Positions 52,819 through 62,181 are shown, counted from the stretch's first letter. The stretch: DNA of 64,000 nucleotides from Pseudomonas putida (GCA_029953615.1 CP124529.1:186001-250000); one strand, 5' to 3'. Translations and numbers: made by a program. The notes: generated by a model not told the origin, from the sequence alone.

Positions 52819-53640
52819 TCAGGCTTTTACTGCCACCAGCGTGTAACTCAGGGGCAGGCGCGCTGGCTGTTCGCGCAGGCGATATTCACCGTCGTCGCCC
52901 TTGACCATCTGCCCCGGTAGCGCCTCCCAGGGAATGCTCTGGTGCTCCACCAGGGCGGTCAACTGCAGGCCGTGGGCGAGCAAGGCACTTATCACCTCGC
53001 CCAGGCCGTGGTTCCACTCGTGGGTTTCGGTGTGGGAAAGACGCTGCTCGGTTTCGACGTAGGTCTGGTCGTTGTGCCAAACCGTCGGCGCTTCGTGCTC
53101 GAAATACGGGTATTCAAGTTGCAGGCGGTCCTGATGGTCTTCATTGACCGCCATCAGCATCGGGTGGCCGTCGCGCAGGAACAGCCGCCCGCCCGGTTTC
53201 AGCAGGGCCGCGACAATACGCGCCCACGGCTCGATACGGGGCAGCCAGCAGAGCGCGCCGATGCCGGTGTAGACCAGGTCGAACGTGCCGGCCGGCAGCA
53301 CCTTGTCGGCGGCGTATACGTCGGACTCGACATACGCGATGGGTGCCGCACAGCGCTGGGCCAACGTACGTGCCTCGGCCAGCGAAGCCGCGGAATAGTC
53401 CAGGCCACAGACCTTGGCGCCAAGGCGCGCCAGCGAGAGGGTATCAGTGCCGATGTGGCACTGCAGGTGGACGGCGTTGAGCCCGTCGATATTGCCAAGC
53501 AAGGGCAGGTCGAAGCGTACGGTTTCGGAAAGGTGTTCGGGATGCTGGACGAGCCGTTCGACTTCGTAGTCCTTGGAAGCAGCATGCAGCGGGGCACGTT
53601 CATCCCAGCTGGCGCGGTTGAGTTGCAGTGAGCGGTCCAT
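52819..53640 (-). CDS. Class I SAM-dependent methyltransferase
   Basis: 273 residues from the ATG at 53640. SAM motif I is in LPLLGNIDGLNAVHLQCHIG and VCGLDYSAASLAEARTLAQR, with further motifs SDVYAADKVLPAGTFDLVYT and ALLKPGGRLFLRDGHPM. C-terminal strand LPLSYTLVAVKA. Substrate unknown (members of this family methylate small molecules or tRNA). It converges with the SDR gene with no base between the stops. Confidence 0.88.
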   Translation of the reverse strand: MDRSLQLNRASWDERAPLHAASKDYEVERLVQHPEHLSETVRFDLPLLGNIDGLNAVHLQCHIGTDTLSLARLGAKVCGLDYSAASLAEARTLAQRCAAPIAYVESDVYAADKVLPAGTFDLVYTGIGALCWLPRIEPWARIVAALLKPGGRLFLRDGHPMLMAVNEDHQDRLQLEYPYFEHEAPTVWHNDQTYVETEQRLSHTETHEWNHGLGEVISALLAHGLQLTALVEHQSIPWEALPGQMVKGDDGEYRLREQPARLPLSYTLVAVKA

Positions 53641-53798
53641 GGCGTCTTCCTTGATTCGGTAGGGGCTCATGCTAGCCCCCACCATCTCCCTGCGACACAA
53701 CAGCCTTGCTAAAAATTGTAATGCTGGTGCGCTCCCACCCGCTCCCACAGAGCCCCTGCCAAGTCAGAAGTCAGCCAGCCATGTGCAGTCGCCAACCG

Positions 53799-54149
53799 TT
53801 ACAGGCAGGTCGCCGCTGCCGCCCGGCGCTGCAGCGCCACGCCGTCGCTTTTCTGCGCGTAATAATCCACCCGCGTCCCACCGGCCTGCGGGTACACGTC
53901 CACGAACGCCTCCGCCTCACGGGTATACACCGTGAACCCACCCTGTTTGCGTGGTTCCAGATAACCACTGGCGTCATCGCCGAACACCTTCTCTTCCTGC
54001 CAGCTGAACTGGATGCACTGGGCCACGAGTTCAGGCGCCTTGTGCGAGTCGAGCTGCGCAGTCGGCTTGCCGCCGCGGGCCGTTTCCATGGTCGCAGAAG
54101 CACAACCGACCAGCATCAGCGCCGCGGCCATCGGCAGAATCGCACGCAT
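53799..54149 (-). CDS. Small lipoprotein, unknown function
   Basis: 116 residues. Signal peptide MRAILPMAAALMLVGC (lipobox Cys16). The mature part has KAPELVAQCIQFSWQEEKVF, YLEPRKQGGFTVYTREAEAF and VDVYPQAGGTRVDYYAQKSD, ending with a Cys (AAATCL), suggesting a disulphide with the internal Cys. It resembles short single-domain lipoproteins of unknown role. A degenerate REP arm lies at 53730-53755, between it and the methyltransferase gene. Confidence 0.75.
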   Translation of the reverse strand: MRAILPMAAALMLVGCASATMETARGGKPTAQLDSHKAPELVAQCIQFSWQEEKVFGDDASGYLEPRKQGGFTVYTREAEAFVDVYPQAGGTRVDYYAQKSDGVALQRRAAAATCL

Positions 54150-54262
54150 GTTCCATCCTCAGGGTAAAAAGAACGCGACTCTAGCACTGGCAAGCATCGC
54201 GAGTGAATTGTCGCGCGCAGGCGGCTGTCGCAGATAAGGCATTCCGTCACAAGGAGATCGTC

Positions 54263-54553
54263 ATGAAACTGCACTACCTGCTGTTCGCTGCCCTTCCCTG
54301 CCTGCCCCTGGCTGCCACCGCAGCGCCCTCCAGCGAAGAAAGCATCACCGCGCCAGAAACCCACAACCGCGAGCTCAAGGTCGGCGACAAGGCACCTGAC
54401 CAGTACAAGCGCGAGGACCAGGCAATCAAGGACTGGAAAGCCAAGGGCCTGCCCGCGCCGGAAAAGGAAAGCCACTGGGTAAACATGGGAGGGCGGTACG
54501 TGCTGGTGCAGATCACTAACGGTGTGGTGCTGGCGATTCAGCCAACCCACTGA
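54263..54553 (+). CDS. RcnB-like periplasmic protein
   Basis: 96 residues from the ATG at 54263. Signal peptide MKLHYLLFAALPCLPLAATA. The mature region contains VGDKAPDQYKREDQAIKDWK, GLPAPEKESHWVNMGGRYVL and VQITNGVVLAIQPTH, the pattern of the RcnB family (E. coli RcnB moderates nickel/cobalt levels with the RcnA exporter). No RcnA/RcnR is in the window. Next to it are a His/Asp-rich lipoprotein and a glycine-zipper protein. Confidence 0.85.
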   Translation: MKLHYLLFAALPCLPLAATAAPSSEESITAPETHNRELKVGDKAPDQYKREDQAIKDWKAKGLPAPEKESHWVNMGGRYVLVQITNGVVLAIQPTH

Positions 54554-54683
54554 TTCTGCGTTTCTCACCCCCGCCGCCCATCGCTGGCACGACAAATTTT
54601 TGCCTGCCAGCGAAACCAAATGGATCCTTTCCAGTCTCAGAAGGTGTGCCGTAAACCTTTGCGGATCAAGGACCTATATCGTG

Positions 54684-54881
54684 ATGACCCGTCTTGCAAG
54701 CCTTTCGCTGATTGCCGTAGTCCTGCTGACCGCAGGGTGCCATAGCCATCGCTACCATGACGACGACGATGGCTGGCGTGACCGTGACCGTGATCGTGAC
54801 CATCGCCACCACCATCGGCATGACCGCGACGACGATGATGATGACTATCGTCGTTACCGCGGTGACCGCTACTACCGCTGA
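54684..54881 (+). CDS. His/Asp/Arg-rich small lipoprotein
   Basis: 65 residues. The lipobox is LTAGC (Cys19). The mature 47 residues are made almost only of His, Asp, Arg and Tyr (for example HHHRHDRDDDDDDYRRYRGD). Such low-complexity stretches bind divalent metals or form charge-based aggregates. Start ATG 54684 is after a weak AAGGAC. Adjacent to the RcnB-like gene (gap of 130 bases), so a metal-related envelope role is possible. Confidence 0.65.
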   Translation: MTRLASLSLIAVVLLTAGCHSHRYHDDDDGWRDRDRDRDHRHHHRHDRDDDDDDYRRYRGDRYYR

Positions 54882-54951
54882 AGCGTCTTTCCAACCCTGA
54901 GCCGCCCGTTGCGCGGCAACTTAACCTGATGATTCCTTTGAGGTTCGTATC

Positions 54952-55335
54952 ATGCGTCTGACTCTGCCTTCCCTTGCCCTCGGCCTGCTGCTGTGCCAGG
55001 GCGCTTTCGCCGGTGACGGTACCGCCGCCATTGGCGGTGGCCTGGGTGGTGTTCTGGGTAACGTTGTCGGTCAACAGATCGGCGGCAAAACGGGGGCGGC
55101 CATCGGCGCCGGCCTCGGCGGCGCAGCCGGTAGTGCGGTAGGTGCACGCAAAGGCAACCGTACCGAAGCTGCCATCGGCGGTGGCCTGGGCTCGGCCGGT
55201 GGTTCGCTGCTTGGCGGTGCGGTGGGCGGCAAGACCGGCTCCACTGTCGGTGCCGGCCTGGGTGGCGCGGCCGGTGGTGCCATCGGCAACCACCTGGGTG
55301 ACAACAACGGCAAGCACCGTCGTCACCGTCACTGA
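54952..55335 (+). CDS. Glycine-zipper envelope protein
   Basis: 127 residues. Signal peptide MRLTLPSLALGLLLCQGAFA. The mature part is five repeats of a Gly/Ala-rich hairpin of the type AAIGGGLGGVLGNVVGQQIG and AAIGAGLGGAAGSAVGARKG, a YMGG-like/Rick17kDa-related glycine zipper that inserts in or against membranes, and ends in a basic His/Arg tail. Function unknown. Terminator follows. Confidence 0.85.
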   Translation: MRLTLPSLALGLLLCQGAFAGDGTAAIGGGLGGVLGNVVGQQIGGKTGAAIGAGLGGAAGSAVGARKGNRTEAAIGGGLGSAGGSLLGGAVGGKTGSTVGAGLGGAAGGAIGNHLGDNNGKHRRHRH

Positions 55336-55346
55336 TCCCGATGACC

Positions 55347-55376
55347 AAGGGGCCGCCATGCGGCCCCTTTTGTTTT
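55347..55376 (+). terminator. Intrinsic terminator of the glycine-zipper gene
   Basis: AAGGGGCCGC, loop CAT, GCGGCCCCTT then TTGTTTT. Confidence 0.9.
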
Positions 55377-55472
55377 GCAAACCCTGCAGTACGTCAACAC
55401 CCCCTTCACCACACTCCGGCACACTGGCTGCTACTGTCTATCGTGCCCCGTGTGAAGGAACACCCCCTCCCC

Positions 55473-57303
55473 ATGAACCAAGAGCTGCTCCTGGGTCCTC
55501 GGCCTGCTGGCCATCGTCGTCGCCCTGTTCGTCATCAACCGCCCACGCATGGATGTGGTTGCGCTGCTGGTGATCCTCGCCCTGCCGCTGTCGGGTATCC
55601 TCACCGTGGAACAGGCGCTAGCCGGCTTCAGTGACCCCAACGTAGTGCTGATCGCCGCCCTGTTCGTGATCGGTGAAGGCCTGGTGCGCACCGGCATTGC
55701 CTACCGCATCGGCGAATGGATGAGCGAGCGGGCCGGCAACAGCGAGGCGCGCCTGCTGGTGCTGCTGATGGTGGCCGTGGCGGGGCTGGGTTCGATGATG
55801 AGCTCCACCGGTGTGGTGGCCATTTTCATTCCGGTGGTGCTGAGCATCGCCGCGCGCCTGCAGCTTTCGCCCAGCCGCCTGATGATGCCGCTGGCTTTCG
55901 CCGGCCTGATCAGCGGCATGCTCAGCCTGGTGGCCACACCGCCCAACGTGGTGGTACACAGCGAACTGGTGCGCCACGGCGAAGCGGGCTTCAGCTTCTT
56001 CAGCTTCACCCCGTTTGGCCTGGTGGTGCTGGTGCTGGGCATCGGCTACATGCTGCTGACCCGGCACTGGCTGAATGGCGAAGTGCGCAAGGACGGCCGC
56101 GTGGAAAGCCGCCGCACCCTGCTGGACCTGGTGCTTGACTACAAGCTCAACGGCCGGGAACGGCGCCTGCGCATCCGCCCCCATTCACCACTGATCGGCC
56201 ACACCCTCGGCGAGCTGGAGCTGCGCACCCGGCATGGCGCCAACGTGATCGGCATCGAGCGCCAGCACAAGTTCACCACGCGGGTGATCGCCGCCGACTC
56301 CAGCACCGTGCTGCACCAGGGCGACGTGCTGCTGCTCGACCTGTTCGCCAACCACGACGACCTGCGCAGCCTGTGCCAGACCATGCTACTGGAGCCACTG
56401 CACTTCAAGGCTGCCTACTTCATCGACCAGTCCCAGGAACTGGGCATGGCCGAGGTTATGCTGCCACCAGGCTCGAAACTGCTTGGCAAGAGCATCCTCG
56501 AACTGGCCTTCCGCACGCGCTTCGACCTCAACGTGGTCGGCTTGCGCCGCGAGCAGGCGGCGATCGAAGCACAACTGGTGGAAGAAAAGCTGCGCCTGGG
56601 CGACACCCTGCTGGTAGTCGGGCCATGGAAAGCCGTGCGCCAGTTGCAAAGCAAACCCAAGGACTTCCTGGTACTGAGCCTGCCCGCGGAAATCGACCTG
56701 GTCGCGCCCGCCCGCACCCGCGCACCACAGGCATTGCTGAGCCTGGCAGTGATGGTCGGACTGATGGTCAGCGGCGTAGTGCCCAACGTCATTGCCGCAC
56801 TGATCGGCTGCCTGCTGATGGGCGCAGGCCGCTGCATCGACATGAACAGCGCCTACCGGGCCATCCACTGGCAAAGCCTGGTACTGATCGTCGGCATGCT
56901 CCCCTTTGCCCAGGCACTGCAGAAAACCGGAGGCATCGACCTGGCGGTGGGCGGCCTGGTCAGCGTACTGGGCGGTGCCGGCCCCAGCGCTATTCTGGCC
57001 TGCCTGTTCGCGGTTACGGCGGTGATCGGCCTATTCATCTCCAACACCGCCACCGCGGTACTGATGGCGCCCGTGGCCGTCAGCACCGCCGCGCAGCTGG
57101 GCATGTCGCCCTACCCGTTCGCCATGACCGTGGCGCTGGCCGCCTCGGCGGCGTTCATGACGCCGGTGTCATCGCCGGTCAATACGCTGGTACTGGGCCC
57201 GGGGCAATACCGCTTCGCCGACTTCGTCAAAGTTGGCGTGCCGTTTACCGTGCTGGTGATGCTGGTGACCGTGGTGATGGTGCCGTGGTTCTTCGGCTTG
57301 TGA
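55473..57303 (+). CDS. SLC13-type transporter with TrkA-C domains, frameshifted at the N-terminus
   Basis: The intact frame from ATG 55549 gives 584 residues: several N-terminal helices, two RCK/TrkA-C domains (about residues 205-370) and C-terminal helices with the conserved [20 protein letters not shown] and [20 protein letters not shown]. This is the layout of SLC13/DASS (ArsB/NhaD superfamily) anion transporters. But the natural start is ATG 55473 (MNQELL, GAAGGAAC upstream): one extra G in GGG at 55493-55495 throws the first 25 codons out of frame. Removing it yields [20 protein letters not shown] joined to MDVVALLV, the missing first helix, and 609 residues in all. The gene may be inactive, re-initiate at 55549, or reflect a sequencing error. 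Confidence 0.8.
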
Positions 57304-57397
57304 GGTAACTGGCAACGAATGAAGGCAATTTGGCATTATCTCGACCAATCGCGGCAGATTGACATCAAGTCCTCTGACGAACCAAACTTGTGTGCAA

Positions 57398-58867
57398 ATG
57401 CCCCAGGTGCTTCAAGCCGTTGTCCTGGATTTCGTTTCCGCTTTGCCGGTCGAGCCCATGGTTTTTCCAGCCCAATCGCGCGTGCTGCACTACGTCGTTC
57501 TGCTCGGCCTGACCTTTGCCCTCACCCTGGGCGGCATCCTGGCCCGCCCGATCGAATCCCTGTCGCTGTTCTGGCCGGTCAATGCGGTACTGGCCGGCGT
57601 GCTGCTGCGTTGCCCTCGGCAGGCCACGCTGACGGGCTTTGCCCTGGTGTGGCTGGCCATGGTCGGTGCCGACCTGCTGTGTGGCAGCGCCTGGGTACCC
57701 GCCCTGTGGTTCAACCTGTGCAACCTGGGTGTGGTGACCACCCTCTGGCTGCTGCTCTCGCGCTTGCCGCGCCTGCACCGGCGCATGCGTACCCCCCACG
57801 GCGTGCTCAGCGTCTTTGGCGCCTCTGCCGCCGCAGCGATAGTGGCGGCCAGCATGGCGGCGGTAGTGGCCGCGCCGTGGTTCGAACAGTCGTTGCGCGC
57901 CACTTGGCTAGCCTGGTTCAGCGAACAATTCTCCACCAGCGTGCTAGTGCTGCCAGTGCTGCTGACGGCGCCTTCGGCACGGGCACTGGTACGCGGTGGC
58001 GCCCAGGCCATCCGCTTGGCGCCGTTACTGGTGCTGCTGGCTTCGCTGGCGTTCAGCATAGCCTTTGGCGGCCCCGGGGCCATTGCCTTCCCGATTGCCG
58101 CGCTGCTGTGGTGCGCCTGGAACTACTCCCCGTTCCTGGTCTCGCTGCTGACACTCACCGCTGGCAGCACGCTGATCGTGGCGGTAGCGCAAAACCTCAT
58201 GCATTTCAGCGTGCCGCAAAGCGAGCCCGGGGTGACCACGCTGATGTCGGCGCGCCTGGGCATCGCCATGCTGGTGCTCGGGCCGCTGGTGGTGGCCTGC
58301 GTCAGCCAGGCCAACCGCAGCCTGATGGCCCGCCTGGCGCATCAGGCCACCATCGACCACCTCACCGGCGCGCTCACCCGTAGTGCCTTCACCCGCCGCG
58401 CCAATGCGTTGCTGGAAAGCCGCCAGCAACACGCCCAGGCGTTGCCGCTTACCCTGATGATGCTGGACATCGACCACTTCAAGTCGATCAATGATGCCCA
58501 TGGCCATGCGATCGGTGACCAGGTGCTGCGCCAGTTCGCCGGCGCCCTGCAGGACCAGTTGCACGATGGCGAACTGTTCGCTCGCCTGGGCGGCGAGGAG
58601 TTCGTCGTGGTCCTCCCTGGCCTGGCGCCAGATCGGGCCAAGTTCACTGCCGAACGCCTGCGCCGAGCCGTGCAGGAACTGCACGTGGTACAGGCCGAGC
58701 AGCCCCTGCAGATTACCGTCAGTATCGGCCTGGCCGGTTGCGCCGCCGACATGCCGGCCCCTACCCTCGACGAACTGCTGGCACGCGCCGACCAGGCCCT
58801 GTACCGGGCCAAGGCCCATGGCCGCAACCGCGTAGAGCAGGCCGAACCGCAACACCAGGTGATATGA
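57398..58867 (+). CDS. Membrane diguanylate cyclase, MASE1-like
   Basis: 489 residues from the ATG at 57398; a start at ATG 57458 is also possible because GC3 rises only after it. The N-terminal half has eight to nine helices like MASE1 sensory domains. The C-terminal GGDEF domain (about 320-480) has IDHLTGALTRSAFTRRANAL, the metal-binding LDIDHFKSINDAHGHAIGDQ and the active RLGGEEF motif, so it should make c-di-GMP. There is no RxxD inhibitory site in the usual position. It stands alone, 94 bases after the transporter. Confidence 0.88.
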   Translation: MPQVLQAVVLDFVSALPVEPMVFPAQSRVLHYVVLLGLTFALTLGGILARPIESLSLFWPVNAVLAGVLLRCPRQATLTGFALVWLAMVGADLLCGSAWVPALWFNLCNLGVVTTLWLLLSRLPRLHRRMRTPHGVLSVFGASAAAAIVAASMAAVVAAPWFEQSLRATWLAWFSEQFSTSVLVLPVLLTAPSARALVRGGAQAIRLAPLLVLLASLAFSIAFGGPGAIAFPIAALLWCAWNYSPFLVSLLTLTAGSTLIVAVAQNLMHFSVPQSEPGVTTLMSARLGIAMLVLGPLVVACVSQANRSLMARLAHQATIDHLTGALTRSAFTRRANALLESRQQHAQALPLTLMMLDIDHFKSINDAHGHAIGDQVLRQFAGALQDQLHDGELFARLGGEEFVVVLPGLAPDRAKFTAERLRRAVQELHVVQAEQPLQITVSIGLAGCAADMPAPTLDELLARADQALYRAKAHGRNRVEQAEPQHQVI

Positions 58868-58868
58868 A

Positions 58869-59631
58869 CTAGCCGGCCAGCAAGTCCCAGGTCAACTTGG
58901 CGATCAGTACGCACAACAGTATCAGGAACAGCCCGCGCACAAAGCCCGCGCCCTTGCGCACCGCCAGCCAGGTACCGGTCAGCGCGCCGAGGATGTTGCA
59001 CACCGCCATGGGCAAGGCGATGGCGTACAGCACGTTGCCCGATGGCACGAAGAACACCAGCGCCGCCAGGTTGGTGGCGATGTTCACCACCTTGGCCGAC
59101 GCCGAGGCGTGCAGGAAGTCCAGGGCAAAGAAGCGAATGAACAGGAAGATCAGGAAGCTACCGGTACCCGGCCCGAACAGGCCATCGTAAAAGCCGATCG
59201 CACCACCGATCAGCACCGCCAGGCACTGCTCCTTGCGGCCGATCCTTGCGGGTTTGTGCAGCGTGCCGAAGTCCTTTTTGCAGAAAGTGTAGATGGCCAT
59301 CAGCACGATCAGCACGAGCACCGCCGGGCGCATCACGCTGGGCGGCACCAGCGACACCGTGGCGGCACCGGCAAACGACATGGCAAAGGCACTGAGCGCC
59401 GCCGGCACGATCAACCCCCAGTCCAGCGTCACCCTGCGGATGAACGAACGCGCCGCGAAGGCCGTGCCGCAGACCGACGCCAGCTTGTTGGCTGCCGAGC
59501 AATGCCGCCGGCTGTGCGGTGGGCAGCACGTTGAACAAGGCTGGTATCTGGATCAGCCCGCCGCCACCCACGGCGGCGTCGATCAGCCCAGCGGCGAAGG
59601 CGAACACGGAGAGCACAGCGATATCCATCAT
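58869..59631 (-). pseudogene. TauE/SafE-family membrane transporter, frameshifted
   Basis: Two minus-strand frames join into one TauE/SafE protein. The N-terminal piece (from 59631, MMDIAVLSVFAFAAGLIDAA, GGGGLIQIPALFNVLPTAQP) runs to ALLGSQQ at about 59490. The C-terminal piece (starting TLDWGLIVPAALSAFAMSF, stop 58869) is in another frame. Removing one C of CC on the minus strand at 59490-59491 gives LLGSNKLASVCGTAFAAR and a 253-residue product, the family length. As it stands the product is truncated. The pair with the divergent LysR gene suggests sulphite/sulphonate or organic-acid export (inference). Confidence 0.85.
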
Positions 59632-59729
59632 GACGCGGTTCCAGGCAGTGAAGACGCCTGCAAGGCTAATCAAAGCGCCGCGCTTGTGTTGAAATGCCAT
59701 ATTGCGAAAACTGCAACGAGGAGCAGGCA

Positions 59730-60647
59730 ATGGCGTTGGACATGCTGCGAGAAATCCAGGCGTTCGTCAGCGTGGCGCACAAGCGCAGCTTCGTTGCCGC
59801 CGCCCGCGCGCTGGGGCGCTCGCCCAGCGCCGTCACCCGTGCGGTACAAACCCTGGAAGACAATGCCGGGAGCAAACTGCTCAACCGCAACGCCAACGCC
59901 GTGACCCTTACCGAAGCTGGCGAGCGCCTGCTGCCCCACGCCGAACGCTTGCTGGATGTGCAACGTGATGCCGCCGACGAACTGGCCGCGCTCAGCGGCA
60001 GTGCGCAAGGCTGGATCCGCTTCGCCGTGCCGCAGGTGCTGGGTGAACATGTACTGCCCTTGGTGCTTGCCGAGTTTTCCCGATGCCACCCCCAGGTAAC
60101 CCTGGACGTGCAGTACAGCGACGGCGCCCTGGACCCGCTGCAAGGCAAATTCGATTTCGTCGTGCGCGGTGCCTTCCCGCAGTCCAGCGAGCTGATCGGC
60201 TACCCACTATGGGATTACCGGCGCCACCTGTATGCAAGCCCTGCATACCTGGCCCAGGCCGGCACGCCACAACAACCCGAAGACCTCGAAGGCCATGCAC
60301 TGATCCTGCACACCGCCCCGCGCATCCTCAAGGCCTGGCATTTTTGCCGTGACGGCCAGATCACCAGCCTGCGCCCGAGGCCCAGGTTGCGCCTGGACTC
60401 AGGCGACGCGGTGTACCACAGCACCCTGGCCGGTGCCGGCATTGCCCGCCTGGCCGCCTGGGTTGGCGAAGCGCAGGTCAAGGCCGGGCGGCTGGTGCGG
60501 GTATGCCCGCAATACCGACTGACCTCCAGCAACGGCCAGGACCCGCAAATGCATGCGGTGTACCCCGCCGGCGAACTGCCGGCACGGGTGCGCGACCTGC
60601 TGGCGGCCCTGCGCCGCGCCGGCATGGCCTACTGCAACCCACCCTGA
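59730..60647 (+). CDS. LysR-family regulator divergent from the TauE/SafE gene
   Basis: 305 residues from ATG 59730 (GAGGAG seven bases upstream). N-terminal HTH (MALDMLREIQAFVSVAHKRS, RSPSAVTRAVQTLEDNAGSK) followed by the LysR substrate-binding domain (AQGWIRFAVPQVLGEHVLPL, FDFVVRGAFPQSSELIGYPL). The inducer is unknown. It probably controls the divergent transporter gene across the 98-base gap. Confidence 0.92.
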   Translation: MALDMLREIQAFVSVAHKRSFVAAARALGRSPSAVTRAVQTLEDNAGSKLLNRNANAVTLTEAGERLLPHAERLLDVQRDAADELAALSGSAQGWIRFAVPQVLGEHVLPLVLAEFSRCHPQVTLDVQYSDGALDPLQGKFDFVVRGAFPQSSELIGYPLWDYRRHLYASPAYLAQAGTPQQPEDLEGHALILHTAPRILKAWHFCRDGQITSLRPRPRLRLDSGDAVYHSTLAGAGIARLAAWVGEAQVKAGRLVRVCPQYRLTSSNGQDPQMHAVYPAGELPARVRDLLAALRRAGMAYCNPP

Positions 60648-60862
60648 AACGGCTGTTCAAATTCTGCTCAATTTAACAGAGCCCGCCGCGGGCCTGGCTT
60701 CCAGCACTTTATCCACAGACCTACCCACGTTTTTTGTGGACAGATTTCCCAGTGCAAAGAATGACTTATCGTACAAATCGGTAGGGTGAATCGGCCAACA
60801 ACGGAGAGAGTCGGGCCCGCCCGAAGGACAGGCAGGCCGCGGGGGAACAACCGTGATGAACA

Positions 60863-60946
60863 TCAGCTTGGCGGAATGGTGCCAAGAATACCAATCAGAA
60901 TGGTCAACAGCAGAAAACCACCCAGGAACAGCGCGAGCTTGCCCAT
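60863..60946 (-). CDS. Predicted 27-residue single-helix membrane protein
   Basis: MGKLALFLGGFLLLTILIGI followed by LGTIPPS. GAGG lies six bases before the ATG on the minus strand. One hydrophobic helix (about residues 4-23) with a positive N-terminus, similar in size and style to KdpF- or CydX-like small proteins, but with no partner gene beside it. Small proteins of this size are missed by most gene callers. The remaining sequence from 60648 to 60862 shows no gene. Confidence 0.55.
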   Translation of the reverse strand: MGKLALFLGGFLLLTILIGILGTIPPS

Positions 60947-61059
60947 CGGAACCTCTACAAGTTTGATGCGGGAATGGGCATATTGTCGGGCCTGGGCTGA
61001 TACGGTTACAGATTCAGGTTTGTGGAAAAAAAGCGGATCAGATGCGAAGCGCCGATGCT

Positions 61060-61145
61060 TTGTGGGAGCGGGCGTGCCCGCGAACACCGGCGCAGCCGGT
61101 GCCAGGCACCGCGTTGGATTCTTCGCGGGCACGCCCGCTCCCACA
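61060..61145. repeat. REP inverted pair with ACCGGCGCAGCCGGT spacer
   Basis: TGTGGGAGCGGGCGTGCCCG and CGGGCACGCCCGCTCCCACA. Lies upstream of the 27-residue gene and the second hydrolase gene. Confidence 0.92.
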
Positions 61146-61281
61146 CGGTACACGGACCGCTTGCGCACTGAGTTCTCTGCGCCACAGCGCAACTGCCCTT
61201 TACACGAGACAGCAATTTCTGCACTTATCCACGCTGTGCTAGGTTCGAGTGCTTGAAACGGCCAAGGAGTGCCATCCCGCC

Positions 61282-61860
61282 ATGACTGCTTTCGCGACCA
61301 ACGCTGCCTTGTTGCTGATCGACCTTCAGGTTGGCATTCATCACCCGCGCCTGGGCCGGCGCAACAACCCTGAGGCCGAACTGCGTATAGGCGATCTGCT
61401 GGCTGCGTGGCGTCAGTCAGGACGCCCGGTGGTCCATGTGCGCCACCTGTCCCGCTCGGTGGACTCGGTGTTCTGGCCGGGCCAGTCCGGTTGCGAATTC
61501 CAGCCCGCGTTCACCCCGCTGGCCAGCGAAACCGTGTTCGACAAGCAGGTGCCCGATGCCTTCGCCAACTCCGGCCTGGAGCGCTGGCTGCATGCACGCG
61601 GCATCAACCAACTGGTGATCGCCGGGGTTATTACCAACAATTCCGTGGAATGCAGCGCACGCTCGGCGGGCAATCTCGGTTTCGATGTGGTGGTGGTGGA
61701 AGATGCCTGCTTCACCTTTGACCAGCACGACCTGCAAGGCCGGCTTTGGCCTGCGGAGGATGTACATGCGCTGTCGTTGAGCAACCTGGCCCTGGATTAC
61801 GCGCGCATCCTGCGCACCGAGCAGGTACTGGCCGGCGTCGCGCTTCAGGTCAGCCGCTGA
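61282..61860 (+). CDS. Isochorismatase-fold cysteine hydrolase
   Basis: 192 residues from ATG 61282 (AAGGAG upstream, 12-base spacing). Triad Asp14 (LLLIDLQVG), Lys88 (VFDKQVPDAF) and Cys124 (ITNNSVECSARSAG), typical of the NicF/YcaC/isochorismatase family of amide or ether hydrolases. Monocistronic. Substrate unknown. Different subgroup from the hydrolase at 47380. Confidence 0.9.
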   Translation: MTAFATNAALLLIDLQVGIHHPRLGRRNNPEAELRIGDLLAAWRQSGRPVVHVRHLSRSVDSVFWPGQSGCEFQPAFTPLASETVFDKQVPDAFANSGLERWLHARGINQLVIAGVITNNSVECSARSAGNLGFDVVVVEDACFTFDQHDLQGRLWPAEDVHALSLSNLALDYARILRTEQVLAGVALQVSR

Positions 61861-62181
61861 AGCTTCTGCGCAGGCGCCGAATGCTTCAGCAAGGGGCGGT
61901 AATTGCTACATAAGATTTCCAAAAGCACGACAGGCCCTGGACTGAGCCGCGTCGAAGGCGTGCATTGCCGAAAACCGCTGATTCCCCGCTACCACGCGGT
62001 GTTTAGCCGGGTTTGAAAGACACGACTTGTAACGCAGCTTGTAGGATCTTTTACCGCGCAATGTAGGAAGAATCGATGTAGCGGGCTTTGCCTGTATGAA
62101 ACATCAGTTTCTCCAGCAAATTCGAGCTGCTACGGTCCAGTTTTCCTACAACGGCACGGAAGCCCACAGCATGAGAAAAGC
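61861..62181. other. Intergenic region without recognised features
   Basis: 321 bases between the hydrolase gene and a 61-residue gene. I see no ORF of note, REP, hairpin terminator or tRNA. It contains short inverted pieces such as GAAGCTTC (61859-61866) and an AT-rich stretch around 61900-61930 that could be promoter sequence. Confidence 0.6.

Noticed and set aside
60709..60717. Perfect DnaA box TTATCCACA with a near-match at 61225
   Set aside because: Only one perfect box and one near-match about 500 bases apart, no AT-rich unwinding region and no dnaA/rpmH/gyrB context; not an origin.
61861..62181. Possible Rsm-type small RNA
   Set aside because: The few GGA triplets are not in hairpin loops and no terminator follows.
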